DNA of 64,000 nucleotides from Meandrina meandrites (Eukaryota; Cnidaria; Anthozoa; Scleractinia; Meandrinidae), in assembly GCA_963693305.1 (NCBI GenBank), contig OY855903.1, positions 37,104,751 through 37,168,750 of the forward strand. The letters run 5' to 3'. Below are positions 45,370 through 56,880 of this stretch, in pieces. How positions within the stretch are numbered: position 1 is the stretch's first letter; each line of letters begins with the position of its first letter. Under the pieces are notes generated by a model. That model was not told the origin of the DNA and did not search any database. It saw only the letters and a list, made by a program, of their open reading frames with translations. A program made the position numbers and the translations under genes.

Positions 45370-45813
45370 CAAGACGAAGGAAAGACGTACAACTGTTGAA
45401 AAAAAAGAAGAGTGCCCACTAAATGGAGAGGTGCCTGGCAAATGAAGTTGTGTATCAAGCCACAGTTACAACCCGAGATACAAAAGAAACATAAAGCGGT
45501 CTCACAGCTGACCAATTTAAGACAAGACACAGAAACCACCAGATGTTGTTTAGGCACGAAAAGAGGAGTAATGAGACTGAGCTCAGTAAGCACCTGTGAC
45601 AGTTTAAGGAGGAACGCAAAGAGTTCATAATTGCATGGAAAATCCTCCCTAAAGCAAAGCCACATACAAACATTAAGAGACACTATAATCTATGTACTAC
45701 CGAGAAATTCATTTTAATAACTAAGCCACACATGGCAACCATAAAAAAGCAAAATGAGCTAGTTTCAAAATGCAGACACTGGCGGAAGTTTATTCTAAAG
45801 TATAGTTAAACGT
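45370..45813 (+). pseudogene. GIY-YIG endonuclease C-terminus of a Penelope-like element, with several stops
   Basis: Reading one main frame gives KEECPLNGEVPGK, a stop, and a decayed middle. It then gives NETELSKHL, a stop, FKEERKEFIIAWKILPKAKP, then NLCTTEKFILI and ELVSKCRHWRKF. The tail matches the conserved end of Penelope-like endonucleases in the copy at 28161-29550 (ELSKYIW ... [12 protein letters not shown] ... ELTSICRH). At least four stops interrupt it. Confidence 0.75.
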
Positions 45814-45957
45814 ATAACATGTCACAGTTAGTAAATTTAGTGCGAGAACTTAGTGAGATTTTACAATTAGCGTTGAAGGCGATTAAGCGTGCGTTATACT
45901 TTGTAACTATTAAATGTTTTAAATGTTCCGTCACGCAATGTTTCAGTGTGAAATGGA

Positions 45958-46015
45958 GTTTAACTGATGAGTGGGTCATCGTTTCGGTGGCCTACGAAAC
46001 AGTTCTGTATTAAAC
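45958..46015 (+). ncRNA. Type I hammerhead ribozyme, all core positions intact
   Basis: The core CTGATGA (45964-45970), GAAA (45996-45999) and cleavage dinucleotide TA (46008-46009) are all present. Stem I is a perfect 6-bp helix, gtttaa (45958-45963) with ttaaac (46010-46015). Stem II has 8 pairs (45971-45978 with 45988-45995), starting with the preferred G-C pair, and a 9-base loop. Stem III is short (cag/ctg around tt, so probably two pairs with a 4-base loop), as in other Penelope-associated hammerheads. Cleavage is predicted after 46009. Confidence 0.85.
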
Positions 46016-46222
46016 ATCCAATGCACTCATTTATTAGCAGAGCTGTTGAGTGACAGGATATTAAATTTAAATTAGACATTACATAATAATTCTAATTGTA
46101 ACTTCCACATGTGTGATATTTAATATCAACGTGATAAAAATGGCTTCAAGATATTTAATTACAATACAGTCAACTCTTCGTGTGATCAGGACAGGCACAA
46201 AACAACATCTATAAGCCCTTAC

Positions 46223-46464
46223 CAATCATTCACAGCGATTTCTCCCTCCAAGCGCTGCTCTAAAACTGAAGGTAAGACGCCACCTTCATCTTCATCTTCA
46301 ACAGACATAGTGGCATCTTCACTGTTCGCAAGAGGTTCACCTTTGTAAGGTGCAAAATTTTCATTTAGCTCAAAATAATCCCCATCGTCATCCTCCTCAT
46401 TGCCAGAGACAACTTCGCTTTGTTCAAAAGATGACTCGCTTGACAAAACTTCAATATCTGACAT
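46223..46464 (-). CDS. First exon of a P2X7-domain-family gene (acidic N-terminus)
   Basis: An ATG at 46464 opens an acidic, serine-rich sequence (MSDIEVLSSESSFEQSE, then GNEEDDDGDYFEL, then PYKGEPLANSED, then VLEQRLEGEIAVND). It ends in a good donor (gattg|gtaagg) that splits a tryptophan codon. In related cnidarian genes this exon leads directly into a W-C-x-C-x2-C zinc module like the P2X7 cytoplasmic domain. That next exon should lie to the left, but the interval to 46016 holds none and a Penelope-like remnant follows, so the gene is probably broken. Related sequence at 44540-45290 lies on the opposite strand. Confidence 0.45.
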
Positions 46465-46649
46465 TTTCTTTGACCACACAAACACAAACAATACAAGCAA
46501 AATACCCGTGCTGTAGAAATGAACACATCCAGTGATGTCATCAATCAAATTCACTCGATACCAGGTCCCACACATGGTTTTGTGCAAAAATGAGGGTTTC
46601 AACCATTGAAAAACATACTTTCCATTCCTTTTTGGCCAAAACAAATAAG

Positions 46650-48540
46650 CTCACGATGATCAGCAGGTTTGAAAGTACTAAATTGTGCAAACATCTCAGA
46701 TATGAAAATTTTGTTTCAGTAGCACTTTAATTTGATGTAATTGTATTCGTATGAGGTCTGGTTTCCAAAATATGACAGTCAGAAACCTTCATGATAGCAA
46801 CAAATTGGTAGTTAATACTCACCCCCTTGACATTATTTTAACTGAATTAAACTTAAGAATTAAATTAAACTTATTATGTGACAAGAATCTGGTTCATACC
46901 CTTTTTCACCTGAATGTAACAATGCTTCTAAGAGTGAATAATGCATGTGTTACTCAAAAAGACTTATCAGACACTTGTTTTGACATTCTATTGAGAAATC
47001 ATTTGAAAACAGGTGACCTGCAAAAGGTTGATATGCAGCTGCAATTTCAAGGGCAGCTGGTGACAATAATAAGTATAACAGATAAAGTACATTGCTAATT
47101 GTTTACTAACCATTCTTTGTATTGCAGTAATTAGAGAAAAGCTATCCAAATACTGTAGATTCATGTAAACTGATGTGTTATGATACCTTTCTCTCAAACT
47201 CATTAATAGTTCATCAAGTTAAAACAAAGAGGTTTGGACATCCAGTCTCTATCTTTATTAGGATAGATTCTTATGACTCACACAATCAGACAGTGTTTCG
47301 TGGGCTATCCAAACACCTCTAATTTTGTCAAAAAATACTCTGCTATTTGTCATGCTATCAACTCTACCCTCTTCCTGGTGTTTGGATATCCGGTTGAAAC
47401 ACTGTCTCTTGCATTGAATATATTACTTCAAAAAGTATATGAGGACGTTTTTTTAGCCACTTTATAAAGGTTGGTTTTGAACATCGTGTTGATGACCCCA
47501 GGCATTACAGCTGTGGAATTCACTTTTGTTGGTTCTCATAGATTTCCTCCTGAGCTTAACTACATAACTTGTTGTAACTTTCACAGTATTCACAGCCAAC
47601 ATACTGTCAACTTTAACCACAGAAAAATAGCTTTAGATGAAGAAAAATCCCTTGATCAGTCAGAAAATTTTCCACACAAAAATCAAACTATGCTGGTTAA
47701 CAGGTATGATGACGTTTGAAATGCAAAAAACTGTAAGAAAAATTCCACTTTTATGGTAACTGAATAACATAATCATTCTGCCATGATTTACTTTAAAGGG
47801 AACTAACACCTTGTGCAGATGCTTTGTACAATACCAATTATAGGGTAATAGATATTCATATCACTACTGTAAAATCCTATTCAAGCGACTGTCCTGTTAT
47901 TTCCCAAATTAAACATTTGTTCGTTTGTCCTGACAAGCTCAGATATGTTCTCGAAAATTAAGCTGCTTCATGGGGCAGAATCCATGGACATCATTAAATA
48001 TTCATTATCAGCGAAGCAGCAAATTTGAATGCGAGAGCGCTCACAATAAAAGAAGAAAGGGCCAAAATTGGCTCAGTAGCGTTGATTAAACTTGCTTTTC
48101 TGGTTTCAAAAGTATAAATCTACCAACCCACGTGCAGCATTTTGAAGAGGAATGCTATATCTACATTTAAAGGCTAAAACAAACAAAATTGAACAAGTGC
48201 AAGGACTGTTCTTTTGCACTTGAAAACACAGCAAAATTGGCCTTTTTTGTATGGAGGCTGTTTTCAAAACGAAATTTCTAAAAAGTTCTACTGATTTTCG
48301 CCAACCCAAGAACGGCAAATGAAAAATTTATCTTTTTTCTACCAAAATATGTTTGAAGATTAAAAATCTGTCAACGGGAACCACTGTTCTTTCCGGTTTG
48401 AAAACTGCTAGTTGTAGTTGTTTGAAAAAGGCGTGTCTCGAGCAAGTGGGCTATTGCTTAAAGCCTACGACCGAATAACAATGGTCACCAAGACTAAAAC
48501 AATACCCATTCAAAAAAGCCACTTGTGTGTAAAATGGTTC
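46650..48540. other. No recognised gene
   Basis: Frames of 64-115 codons occur (for example 46751-47098 plus and 47471-47719 plus), but they show no family resemblance or splice context. I could not identify repeats here with confidence. Confidence 0.3.
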
Positions 48541-48613
48541 ACAATTGCCGCAAATTTTAAAACTGAGGTTACTGTTCCAGCTGACTTATTCGAATAGCCG
48601 ACCAGATCGCGCA

Positions 48614-49130
48614 ATGAATATAAACATGGAAAACGTCAGTGATCGGGAGCTCTATTCAGAGCTCTTCGAAAACCCAATCAATCCGTTACTCCTTCATATG
48701 GTACCTCCATTTGTTGACGTAAACAGTCCAATGTATTATCTTCAACTTAACGGCGAAGTAATATATAACTGGTGTCCCCAAACAGTCTTTGACTTGCTCC
48801 AACAAAGCATCTTGCCTCTTGGATACCAGCTGAAGGCATCAGGTCAAGAGCGTATTGGAAATGCACTTGCTGAGAGCATTAGAAGATTCTGGAGAAAAGT
48901 TCAAGGAACAAAGGACGGAAAAAAAACGAAAAAGATTAAAAGCAGAGACTTGGGTCAAGCTGGCCATAAAACCGGAGGAGATCGAGCGAACACCTTTCGA
49001 CATGTTGGCCGAGACCAGAAATGTAGAGGAGAAAGCGGCTTCTCTGTATGAGGAGATGTGGCAAGAACTTGCACACCATGGCAAGGACTCCACTGATGTT
49101 GGCAAGAAACAGCAACACAGACACAAATAA
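48614..49130 (+). pseudogene. N-terminal coding segment with a frameshift at an A-run
   Basis: From the ATG at 48614 the frame reads MNINMENVSDRELYSELFEN, then YNWCPQTVFDLLQQSILPLG, then ESIRRFWRK. At the run of eight A's (48919-48926) a one-base shift moves into a frame that continues KRLKAETWVKLAIKPEEIE, then FDMLAETRNVEEKAASLYEE to a stop at 49130. The composition of both halves is clearly coding, so either the A-run has slipped or it is a sequencing error. It may be the first exon of the gene at 49481-56430, which lies on the same strand. AATAAA overlaps the stop. Confidence 0.45.
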
Positions 49131-49480
49131 AGTGAGTAAACTTTTAATCTTATAACCAATGTAAACGGTAACCATGTAAACAATTCAGTTACCAAGAAAA
49201 AATTTATAAGCTAATCATTACCTAAACGCACAAAAATGGTTTTTCATGTGTGATCTCATTGCTTACATTGTTTTCTCCTTTTTGGCAGAAATAAAGCTCA
49301 AGGTGCACTGGGGTTTGGGGAAACCTATGGCTTAATTCCCCAATCATTAATAGTTGAAGACAAAAATGGAATGGTCCATGAGATAAACTATTTTTGCAGA
49401 TTAGTATGATGCATAAGAATATCTAGAAAATGATTGAGCAAACACAGGTATAGCTGTATTCTATTCTCTTGCTTGAGAGA

Positions 49481-52400
49481 TGATGCTGAAAAAGAAAACA
49501 CTCCAGTCAGCGAGAGGAACTCGGAAAGCCAGAGCCGGGAACAAGGACATCAGGGAGACAGTTGTAAAGGTGAGTTAACCTTATAGCACACATGTGATCA
49601 TAGAACTACCAAACTTTACTAAGTGAGACCATTTTGTTTCTTTTCATAAAGGAAAGCTCAGTGTTACCACAACCTTCCAGAAGAAGAGAAGGACAAAGTA
49701 AAGTCAATTCTGTATATCATGGATAAATTTTCAGTGTCCATACAAGCATATCACGAGTTGTCACAACAAGAGCCAGCATTGCCAAGATCATACCTGGTCG
49801 AGGCCTGCCAGCAATCCCTTGATGATAATTGGGATGTAACAAGGACACCTGGCGAATGTCCAGGTGCAGAAATCTCATTCAAGGTTCTACTGGAAAATGA
49901 ATTAAGAAAATATGTAAGTACAAAGATGTTACATAAATTTAACTTACAAAATGGTTCATATGCAGGAGTGTTAGGTCTAAAGGGAACCTCTGCTCTTGTG
50001 GCCAGTTGACGTTAAGTTAATTGAAATAGTGCCTGTACTACAAATTTAAGAGCGACTTTTTTCCATGGCCGAGTGGGAGGTGGCACATGATGAAAAAAAA
50101 CACTACTTTCATATTTAATTCAGAGATACCTTATGGTCAGTCAATCAACGTGGTGCAATTTGTTTTTTCAAAGCTATTTTTATTTTGCAGAAAATTCTCA
50201 AAAACTGTAACGAGCGCCGACAGCCATAAAATGGTCGAAATTCATAGCACGAGTAAGAGCACAAGAACTTTGCTGCTCAAAAGCGCAGAATAAAGCACGC
50301 TTTTCTTAAGTTTGTATATTTGTAAAGGAGGCATTAAAAAATGATTTGAGTCTAACAACAGGATTATTAAGGCAAATTTGAATTTCTGGAGCCTGTTTGA
50401 AAATCGCTAAAATATGATTGATTAAAAATCACATTTTGGAGCAGTTTTTCAAGGAACACTTTTCCTATGCGGTATAACTCAGAATCACTTAAGATTTGGT
50501 TTTTGATAAGTGGAAATGATGTTCTTTTTAATGGCATAAAAATTAGCCTGGGGCTTTTAATAACTACCAAGAACTAGCCCTTTCCATTTGGACGAAATCA
50601 CAACACCGACTTGTCAACAACCGCAAAGAATCGAATTACGCTTTCGTTTCTCAAAGCCAAAATTCCAACAAAATCTTACTGCTTAGCACCATACTAGATG
50701 AGAAACTCAATATATTTAGCTTACCTGGTGAAACAATTCGTTGAAGATATGTATATCCTACTTTCGTTTTAAATACTTCATTAGCACTTGGACGGTGTTT
50801 CCAAAATCGCACATTCAGAATTCAGTTCACCATTAAAAACTGTTCCGGAGGGTTCTTGCAGGAAACATCGCATTGCTTGACAGTTCCAACCACATTCTAG
50901 TTAAAACGGCCACTTAATACAAGGGACTTGTTTTCACTTTTCTCAAAAAGCGTTTTGACCGTTGTAATCAGTGCAGGAGATCAATAAAAGCGAAAATGGC
51001 GCTTTGATCTTGACTTTTCGCTCATTGTTCTGTCACGCAATGACATGTCCCTCGAGAGGAGGCTCGGTTACATATTCGATTAATCTGCCTTTTATATTTT
51101 GATTGGCGTTATATTTAGAGGACTAGAGATAAATTTTAGGTGTTGTTGGCAAAACAGTTTTAAAAAAGCATATGAAAAAACATATATGAAATCAAACCTA
51201 AAATGGGGATGGTTCACCGAGTACCTGTTGTCGTTGTTGTTTTTTTTACGGAATACTGGAACTGTTCTTTTTTTTCGAAGTTACTGCTGTTTCGTTTCTT
51301 TTTCGGAGCAGTTTCAATGCGATGTTGCACTGCTGTTTCGTCATGGCCTGGCACGGATTATATATGTTTTGTTTGGAGAAAAGTGGAAATAGCATTCTAA
51401 AATACCCGAGAGCTTGTTTGCAGATCAATTTGTGAAAGAAACGGAAAATAAATTAGATTAAGCGCAGTTCCAACAATATAATGAGCATCGCACCATTCAA
51501 AGGTCCTTAAGCAAACAAGAACGGGTTTTGGTTTATCGCTGTTTTTACTGAATGCAGAATTTTACAGATTACAGAATGGAGATCAATTGTTCTTTTCAAA
51601 GACTAGTTGGGGATACTGCTCCCAAGATAGGCGAAGTCGAGTTTCAGAAAAAGGTTCCGTTATACTCCCTCTGCGCTCATGTGAAAAGGATATCTCGGCA
51701 CACAAACTGGCTGGGGGCGTAAATGATGTTGAGTCGGAAGTCGATATCATTTTAGCACGGGCATCGACCTTCACTATACCTTCAGTGATTTCGGACATGT
51801 CTATCTGCCCAGCTCATCGCTCCTCTTTGGGCACTGGCTGGCGAAGAGGCTCGCAACGGTGCCTCGTTCCAGCAGAATTATCGATGAATGCCAAAGAGGG
51901 GAAATCGCGCAAAGCTGGCCGCGGTATCAACACAGCGCTTTCGAGAACGATCCTTCGATGCACGGAAGTATTTGTCCCTGGTGGATCTAGTAAAATCTGT
52001 GATTTTGTAAATTTACGATAGAAGGTAATGATAGACGAAACGAGAATTTGCAGGTCCAAATGAAATCGACGCATTAAATTCGGCGGAAACAAAAAAGTTG
52101 TATTTAATTAGCCATTACTGTAGCGTGAGCTAGTTTAATTAAAATGTTTATCAGTAACTTAATTTTTTTCTGTAGACTTCTTGTCGCAAATTCTTGAAAC
52201 ACACCGTGCGGCCTGGGACCGAGCCGAGTCCTGACCCACTCGAGGCTTTTTTCTTTCACGGTCACTCAGCCTATACTACACTGGACTGAAAACACCACAA
52301 GCGCTCGGAGTGAAGGGTGAAGGACAGAATCCGTTGGGGGTGGGAGGAAGGTGAGCGGCTGTACATATAACTCCGGAGAGTTATGTGAAAGGTAAAGGTC

Positions 52401-55400
52401 ATCACGCATATTTTATGTTGTGCTGTTGTGTTAAGTGCGCTCGCGTACTGACAAGTTTGAATGCCCCCCTAAAACGCACGCTGAAACTGAAAATGTGAAA
52501 GCATTTATGACATTCCTCTACGTAATGGAGTTGGGGACGGGAAGTCCCATATTAAGAGATGATAGGAATGCTCGTCTTCTCGCTCAGATTTTGGTCTCAC
52601 TTAGGCTGTTCAGGACAGGACGCCAGTAAGTTTAGCCGTTAAGGCTTTGTTTAGAATTGCAGGTAAAGAAAAAAACGCTATCGTGCTTTGTTGGCAGGCT
52701 AGAACGATTTGGCATGGAAAATGGTATCTTCCAGGGATCAAGCAAGAAAGCTTGAACCCACGCCCAGATTGATGTCCATTTGGGGTTCCGACGAGCATTA
52801 CCGTCGTTTGAATGGAATTCTGGATACGAAGTTTGTAATCATTTCAACAGGAATGAAAAGCCTGCACAAATTACTGCAATTTTGTATTCAAGACATGACT
52901 ATGACTATGACAATGACTAAGAAATTAGTTGGTTCTAGATGCAGTGCTCATTTTCAAGTCTGTAGACCCTTGCTATTGGTTTGGAATAAAAAAGGGAAAC
53001 TGGAGTGGTTAAGAGCGGAGCGACTTTTTTACGACCGAGTGAGAGATTGCACATGCGGTTAACAGGATTGAGGGTAGAGGTTGATCGACTACTGCGTAAG
53101 TGGCAACCATCATGATGTTCAATACAAACTTCACAAATGCGAAATCCTCAAAATACAGCTGATAAGAATGAAGTTATCGTTTAGTTGGGATCGGACTAAG
53201 CTACATTTACGCCAAGGAAATTACCACAACATCTGGGCAGCGGGAACACTAATGGTACAGAAACAAAACGACCCTACAAGGTTTTGGATTTCTGCAGTTT
53301 TGCATTCAGTTGAATAAAATATTGCCAATCTAGTTGTGTATAACTTTATTAATTCTCTCAAAGCTTTCACAACATGGCTATGACTAAGTACGAAAAGAAG
53401 TGGTCAGAGTTACCCCACCCCACCTCCTCCCCCCCCCCCCCCCCCGCTAAGTGGGGAACTTACAAATAGTTCCGCCATGGAGTTCAAGCCATTGCCCCTT
53501 TAATATACCATTTCTGACAGAAAGATAACCCTTTAAGAAGGGATGCTGCATCTCTTGTCGAAAATGTTTCACTTTAATACCCCCCTAAAATACTTACATG
53601 AAACAACAGTTTGTTGGGTCTGTTTGAAAAGCATTTCACTTACCTAAATAACAGTTTTCCTTACCCTTCCCCATACTCCAACTCGTGAGATCGTACGTTT
53701 AAGCTTAGTTCCCACTAGCAACTTAAGGATCATAAGCATAAGCATAATCATAAACATAAACATAAGCTTCTTATGTTCTAGTGGGAACGGCCGCACTAAA
53801 AACTCAAAGAAAGTTATTCCAATGCTTGTCTCTGTTAAAATGAACCGACCCGAAAGAACTGAACCTAGAATTTTATTGGTCAAAACACAATGACCCAGTT
53901 GCGTCATTATGTTTCTGATTATGTCGTTATGGTTTTCGCGTTCCCACTATAAAGAAAAGCAACATAGTCATAGTCGTAAACATAATCATAATCATAAGAA
54001 AATGGTCGATCATTTTCTTATCATTATGATTATGTTGATCATAAGGGCGCTTATGATTATGTTTCTGGACGTTCCCACTAAGACATAAGCGACATAACAG
54101 CATTATGTTTGTGCTTATGATTATGATTATGATCGTTATGTCGCTAGTGGGAACTAGGCTTAATAAGCCTCAAGTCTGAAAAAAATTTAAGCACCAATGG
54201 GGAGAGCCTCCCACCGCACAGTACCCACACCTCCAGCCCCCCGGGAGTTCGTGTTGTAGCAGTCTCTCATTGTGTGACAAACACGAGGTCCACGAGTTAT
54301 GTCACAAAACCGTTCTTTGAATATCTATGTACCATTTGGGGCTCTAAACTTCGTTTAAGTGCATCTGTTCACCGTGCTATCAAGTCTCTTGTATGAACGG
54401 CTGTACGGAAGTTGACATACAGTTAAAATTGTCAAGAAATACGATGCAAACGGGAGTTCTGCGAACAGAGACTGATTGTGTAATTAGTAACATAGTCGCT
54501 TGCCCATGGGATAAAGCAATTTGCCGACGAAAGAAGGGTAAAAACCAATGTTCAAACGCTGCTTTTGCGAGGTAAGAGTAAAACATTAAATACTTCATCT
54601 AGTATGGAGCTAAAGGATAAGATTTTGTTCAAATTTTGGCTTCGTTAAAAAGAAAGCATACCGCGTAATTCGATTATTTGCCGTTGTTGACATTAGTCGC
54701 TGTTGTGATTTCCTCGAAATGCAACAGGCTATTTCTTGGCTGAAATTAAAAGCCCCAAGCAATTTTTTATATCCTTAAAAAGGACATCATTTCTACTTAT
54801 CAAAGCCTTAATCTCAAGTGATTCTGAGTTATACCGCATAGGAAAAGTGTTTCATGAAAAACTGCTCCAAAATGAAATCTGCAAACAATGAAAAAATGGT
54901 GATTTTCAAATACTCGCCTGGAATTCAAAGTTTAGTTAATTGTCAAGCTATTAGACTCAAATCATTTGTTTATGCTTCCTGTACAAAAGTCCAAATTTGA
55001 GAAAGGCCTGCTTCCTTTTGCGCCTTTGAGTAGCAAAGTTCTTGAGGCCATGCTCGTCGCTTTCGTTTCGGGCATTTTATGGCGGCGGGCGCTCGTTACA
55101 GTTTTTTAGTATTTTCTCGAAAATAAAAATAGATTTGAACAAAAAAATTTCACCACGTTTATTGACTCACCATAGGGTATCTGTGAGCAAAAAATAAAGG
55201 TAGTTGATTTTGTAAGTATGTGCCACATTTTTCCGATTTCACGCGGTCTTCAGAAAAATTCGCTCTTAACTGACTTAGGGAGATACAGTAAAAACCCACA
55301 TTCATGCTCACTCGTCCCGCCTGTAGTTTGGTTTGCAAATAATTATTGTTCTAAGCTGGAACAGGTCAGATTATAGACAATCAAGGTAACTAATTAATTT

Positions 55401-56430
55401 CCATCCTCTGTTTCACAATAGGCTGAAAACAAAGGTAAGCCAGCATCCCAAAGAAAGCAAACCCACCTGAATACTCTGCTCTCAACCGTGCGGTCACTGG
55501 GTGTCTCCCTTGATGTGTGGAAATCAGCCGACCCCAAAAAGAAATATGAATGGACATCTCTGATGGGTGGAGAAAAGTGCAAACTCCTGAAGAAGCTGCC
55601 AGAGCAATTGCACAAGATCTTGCCTCAAGACAAAGCACCGGCTGTCCAGAAACTATGGAATGTAAGTAACGTAATATTTAATAATTAAAATTTATCAGCA
55701 AAATTTATCATGTAAAATCAACAATATTGTAAGCAAAACCATACTTACATATATATTTTTATTTATATATTATTATATATGAACTTATATAAAAAACACT
55801 GCTTGTATTTTAGGAGTTTAGAGAGCTGCTAGAAATGATCAACAGCCCAGATCCCACTGGAGAGGACATCAATCATATTGAAGTAAAGGTAAGGATGATT
55901 GACTACTATTCTAATGTGTCCATGGTTCATTTGCATTTATTTTGAGCAACACATCAATTTTATGACCAACAGGCAAGAGACTTGGTAAGTATGTCTGGCA
56001 GTGGTGCGGGGTACTCGGCAGAAACTATTATTACCCCCTATATGCACATCCTTGTGTTTCACGTTCCCACCATGATGAGAATGCACAGATCCTTGAAGAA
56101 CTTTAGCGGCCAAGGTAATGTGCGTGTTGTTTCTTTTTTGTTATTTTGGTTAAGAGAACAATAAAAAGCAATATTGCTCCAGTCCAGGGCTTTGTCCCAC
56201 TGACTGAACAAATAAGTAACACTTACCAAATCTTTTACTTACCAGGTGTAGAAAAGAAAAACGATGACATACGACGTTTCTTTCACCGCAAGATAAATAG
56301 GTGGGATACCAGCACAAGTGTCCTCCTTGTCGAGAAGCGTCAAGAAGACTTGGGAGGATATGAGAGGCACCCTAGAAAGTACATGGAAAAAATGAAGCTT
56401 TCTGGTGCAATGGTGGCAAACAACAAATAG
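49481..56430 (+). CDS. Multi-exon gene of an uncharacterised cnidarian family, interrupted by a 5.2 kb intronic insertion
   Basis: Six segments splice in phase: about 49481-49569, 49657-49913, 55422-55661, 55814-55888, 55973-56114 and 56246-56430 (stop). Conserved-looking blocks are KFSVSIQAYHELSQQ, SLDVWKSADPKKKYEWTSL, TPYMHILVFHVPTMMRMH, FSGQGVEKKNDDIRRFF and KRQEDLGGYERHPRKY. I recall the last three as the hallmark of a large, unnamed family in anthozoans and sponges; no function is known to me. The open frames and exact phases argue for a working gene. The start is uncertain: the segment at 48614-49130 may precede it. The long intron 49914-55421 holds an inverted-arm insertion. Confidence 0.68.
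51587..52005 (+). CDS. Exon related to the Cys/His-rich module at 6615-7140
   Basis: The frame contains ILARASTFTIPSVISDMSI followed by CPAHRSSLGTGWRRGSQRC and ends VPGGS at a possible donor. This order parallels ILARAGVF, ICPKHRHSCGKFW and PIGSG in the minus-strand exon at 6615-7140. The second Cys/His pair is only half kept (C-x-x-P without the following His), so metal binding may be lost. It lies inside the inverted-arm segment. Confidence 0.45.
52200..52530. other. No recognised gene
   Basis: Short, unsupported frames only. A GGGGTGGGAGG-type tract lies near 52338. Confidence 0.35.
52531..52795 (+). repeat. Dispersed non-coding repeat, copy B
   Basis: It shares ordered blocks with 3764-4020 (see that entry). 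In this copy the blocks gctcgtcttctcgctcag, ttttggtctcacttagg and cccacgcccagattgatgtc are easily seen. Confidence 0.5.
53427..53446 (+). repeat. Poly-C tract
   Basis: An almost pure run of C lies inside a longer C-rich stretch (53410-53446). A similar C-run followed by A-run occurs at 59415-59447. Such runs are prone to slippage and assembly error. Confidence 0.85.
53702..54162. repeat. MITE-like element with GTTCCCACTAG ends and CATAATC/GATTATG arrays
   Basis: The ends are inverted (tta-like, then agttcccactag, against ctagtgggaactaggctta). Next to each end lies a ladder of cataagcataatcataa-type words, mirrored as ttatgattatgattatg at the other side. Internal gttcccacta or tagtgggaac words at about 53780, 53940 and 54070 suggest two or more elements merged. 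No coding capacity. Confidence 0.75.
54393..54575 (+). CDS. Orphan exon-like frame beside the right inverted arm
   Basis: A 60-codon frame (MNGCTEVDIQLKLS, then CVISNIVACPWDKAICRRKKG, then SNAAFAR) runs into a good donor (gcgag|gtaaga). Five cysteines and a basic tail suggest a small zinc-binding segment, but I do not recognise it. Its phase does not fit the exon at 55422, so it does not belong to that gene. Confidence 0.3.
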   Translation: MNGCTEVDIQLKLSRNTMQTGVLRTETDCVISNIVACPWDKAICRRKKGKNQCSNAAFAR

Positions 56431-56880
56431 CCAGAGACTACCCAAGCATTTTATTAAGGTTTGGTGGGATCCGAGAACGAGTTAAACCAGAAACCCGCGG
56501 TTTCAACATTTACGAAGTTGAGTTTTCATAGCAATGCTAAGTTTTGAATGCAGAACCTTCATCATTTGAGGTCAAATAGAGTCCAAAGTTATTATAACAT
56601 GGTTGAACTGTTCAGCCTGTCAGCAACAAATTTGGCAATCAAATCGATGTGCGAGCTTATAAAAAGCAAATATTTCAGTGATGTCAAGGAAAGGTTGTAA
56701 AAATATGAAAGGCAGTCACGAAAGTACTTCAAAAAAGATAATGCCTTCTTGTGTCAAGGTGGAAAAGAAACACCCAAGGATTTATATATACCACAACCTC
56801 ACAAACCTGACCCAGTCATTCAGCATACTGAAAAATATTAAAACAATCAAATCTACTATGATTTATGACTCTGTTTGATT

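Larger units (their letters stand above)
45370..46015 (+). mobile_element. Decayed 3' part of a Penelope-like element
   Basis: The piece comprises a degraded GIY-YIG endonuclease followed 145 bp later by a hammerhead ribozyme. This is the same order as in the copy at 28161-29550, but it is a different, more diverged lineage. The upstream reverse transcriptase is absent. Confidence 0.75.
50046..55274. repeat. 5.2 kb segment bounded by ~690-bp inverted arms
   Basis: The left arm (about 50046-50735) is the reverse complement of the right arm (about 54590-55274) with moderate divergence. Clear anchors are gcggtataactcagaatcac (50470-50490) against its mirror near 54820-54840, and the matching ends ttaagagcga and tcgctcttaa. 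Both outer ends carry TTAA. Between the arms lie coding fragments (51587-52005, 54393-54575), a dispersed repeat and a MITE-like element. It could be a large transposon with long terminal repeats, or two inverted copies of one dispersed repeat: a short match to the outer 50 bp also occurs at 53004-53055. Confidence 0.7.
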
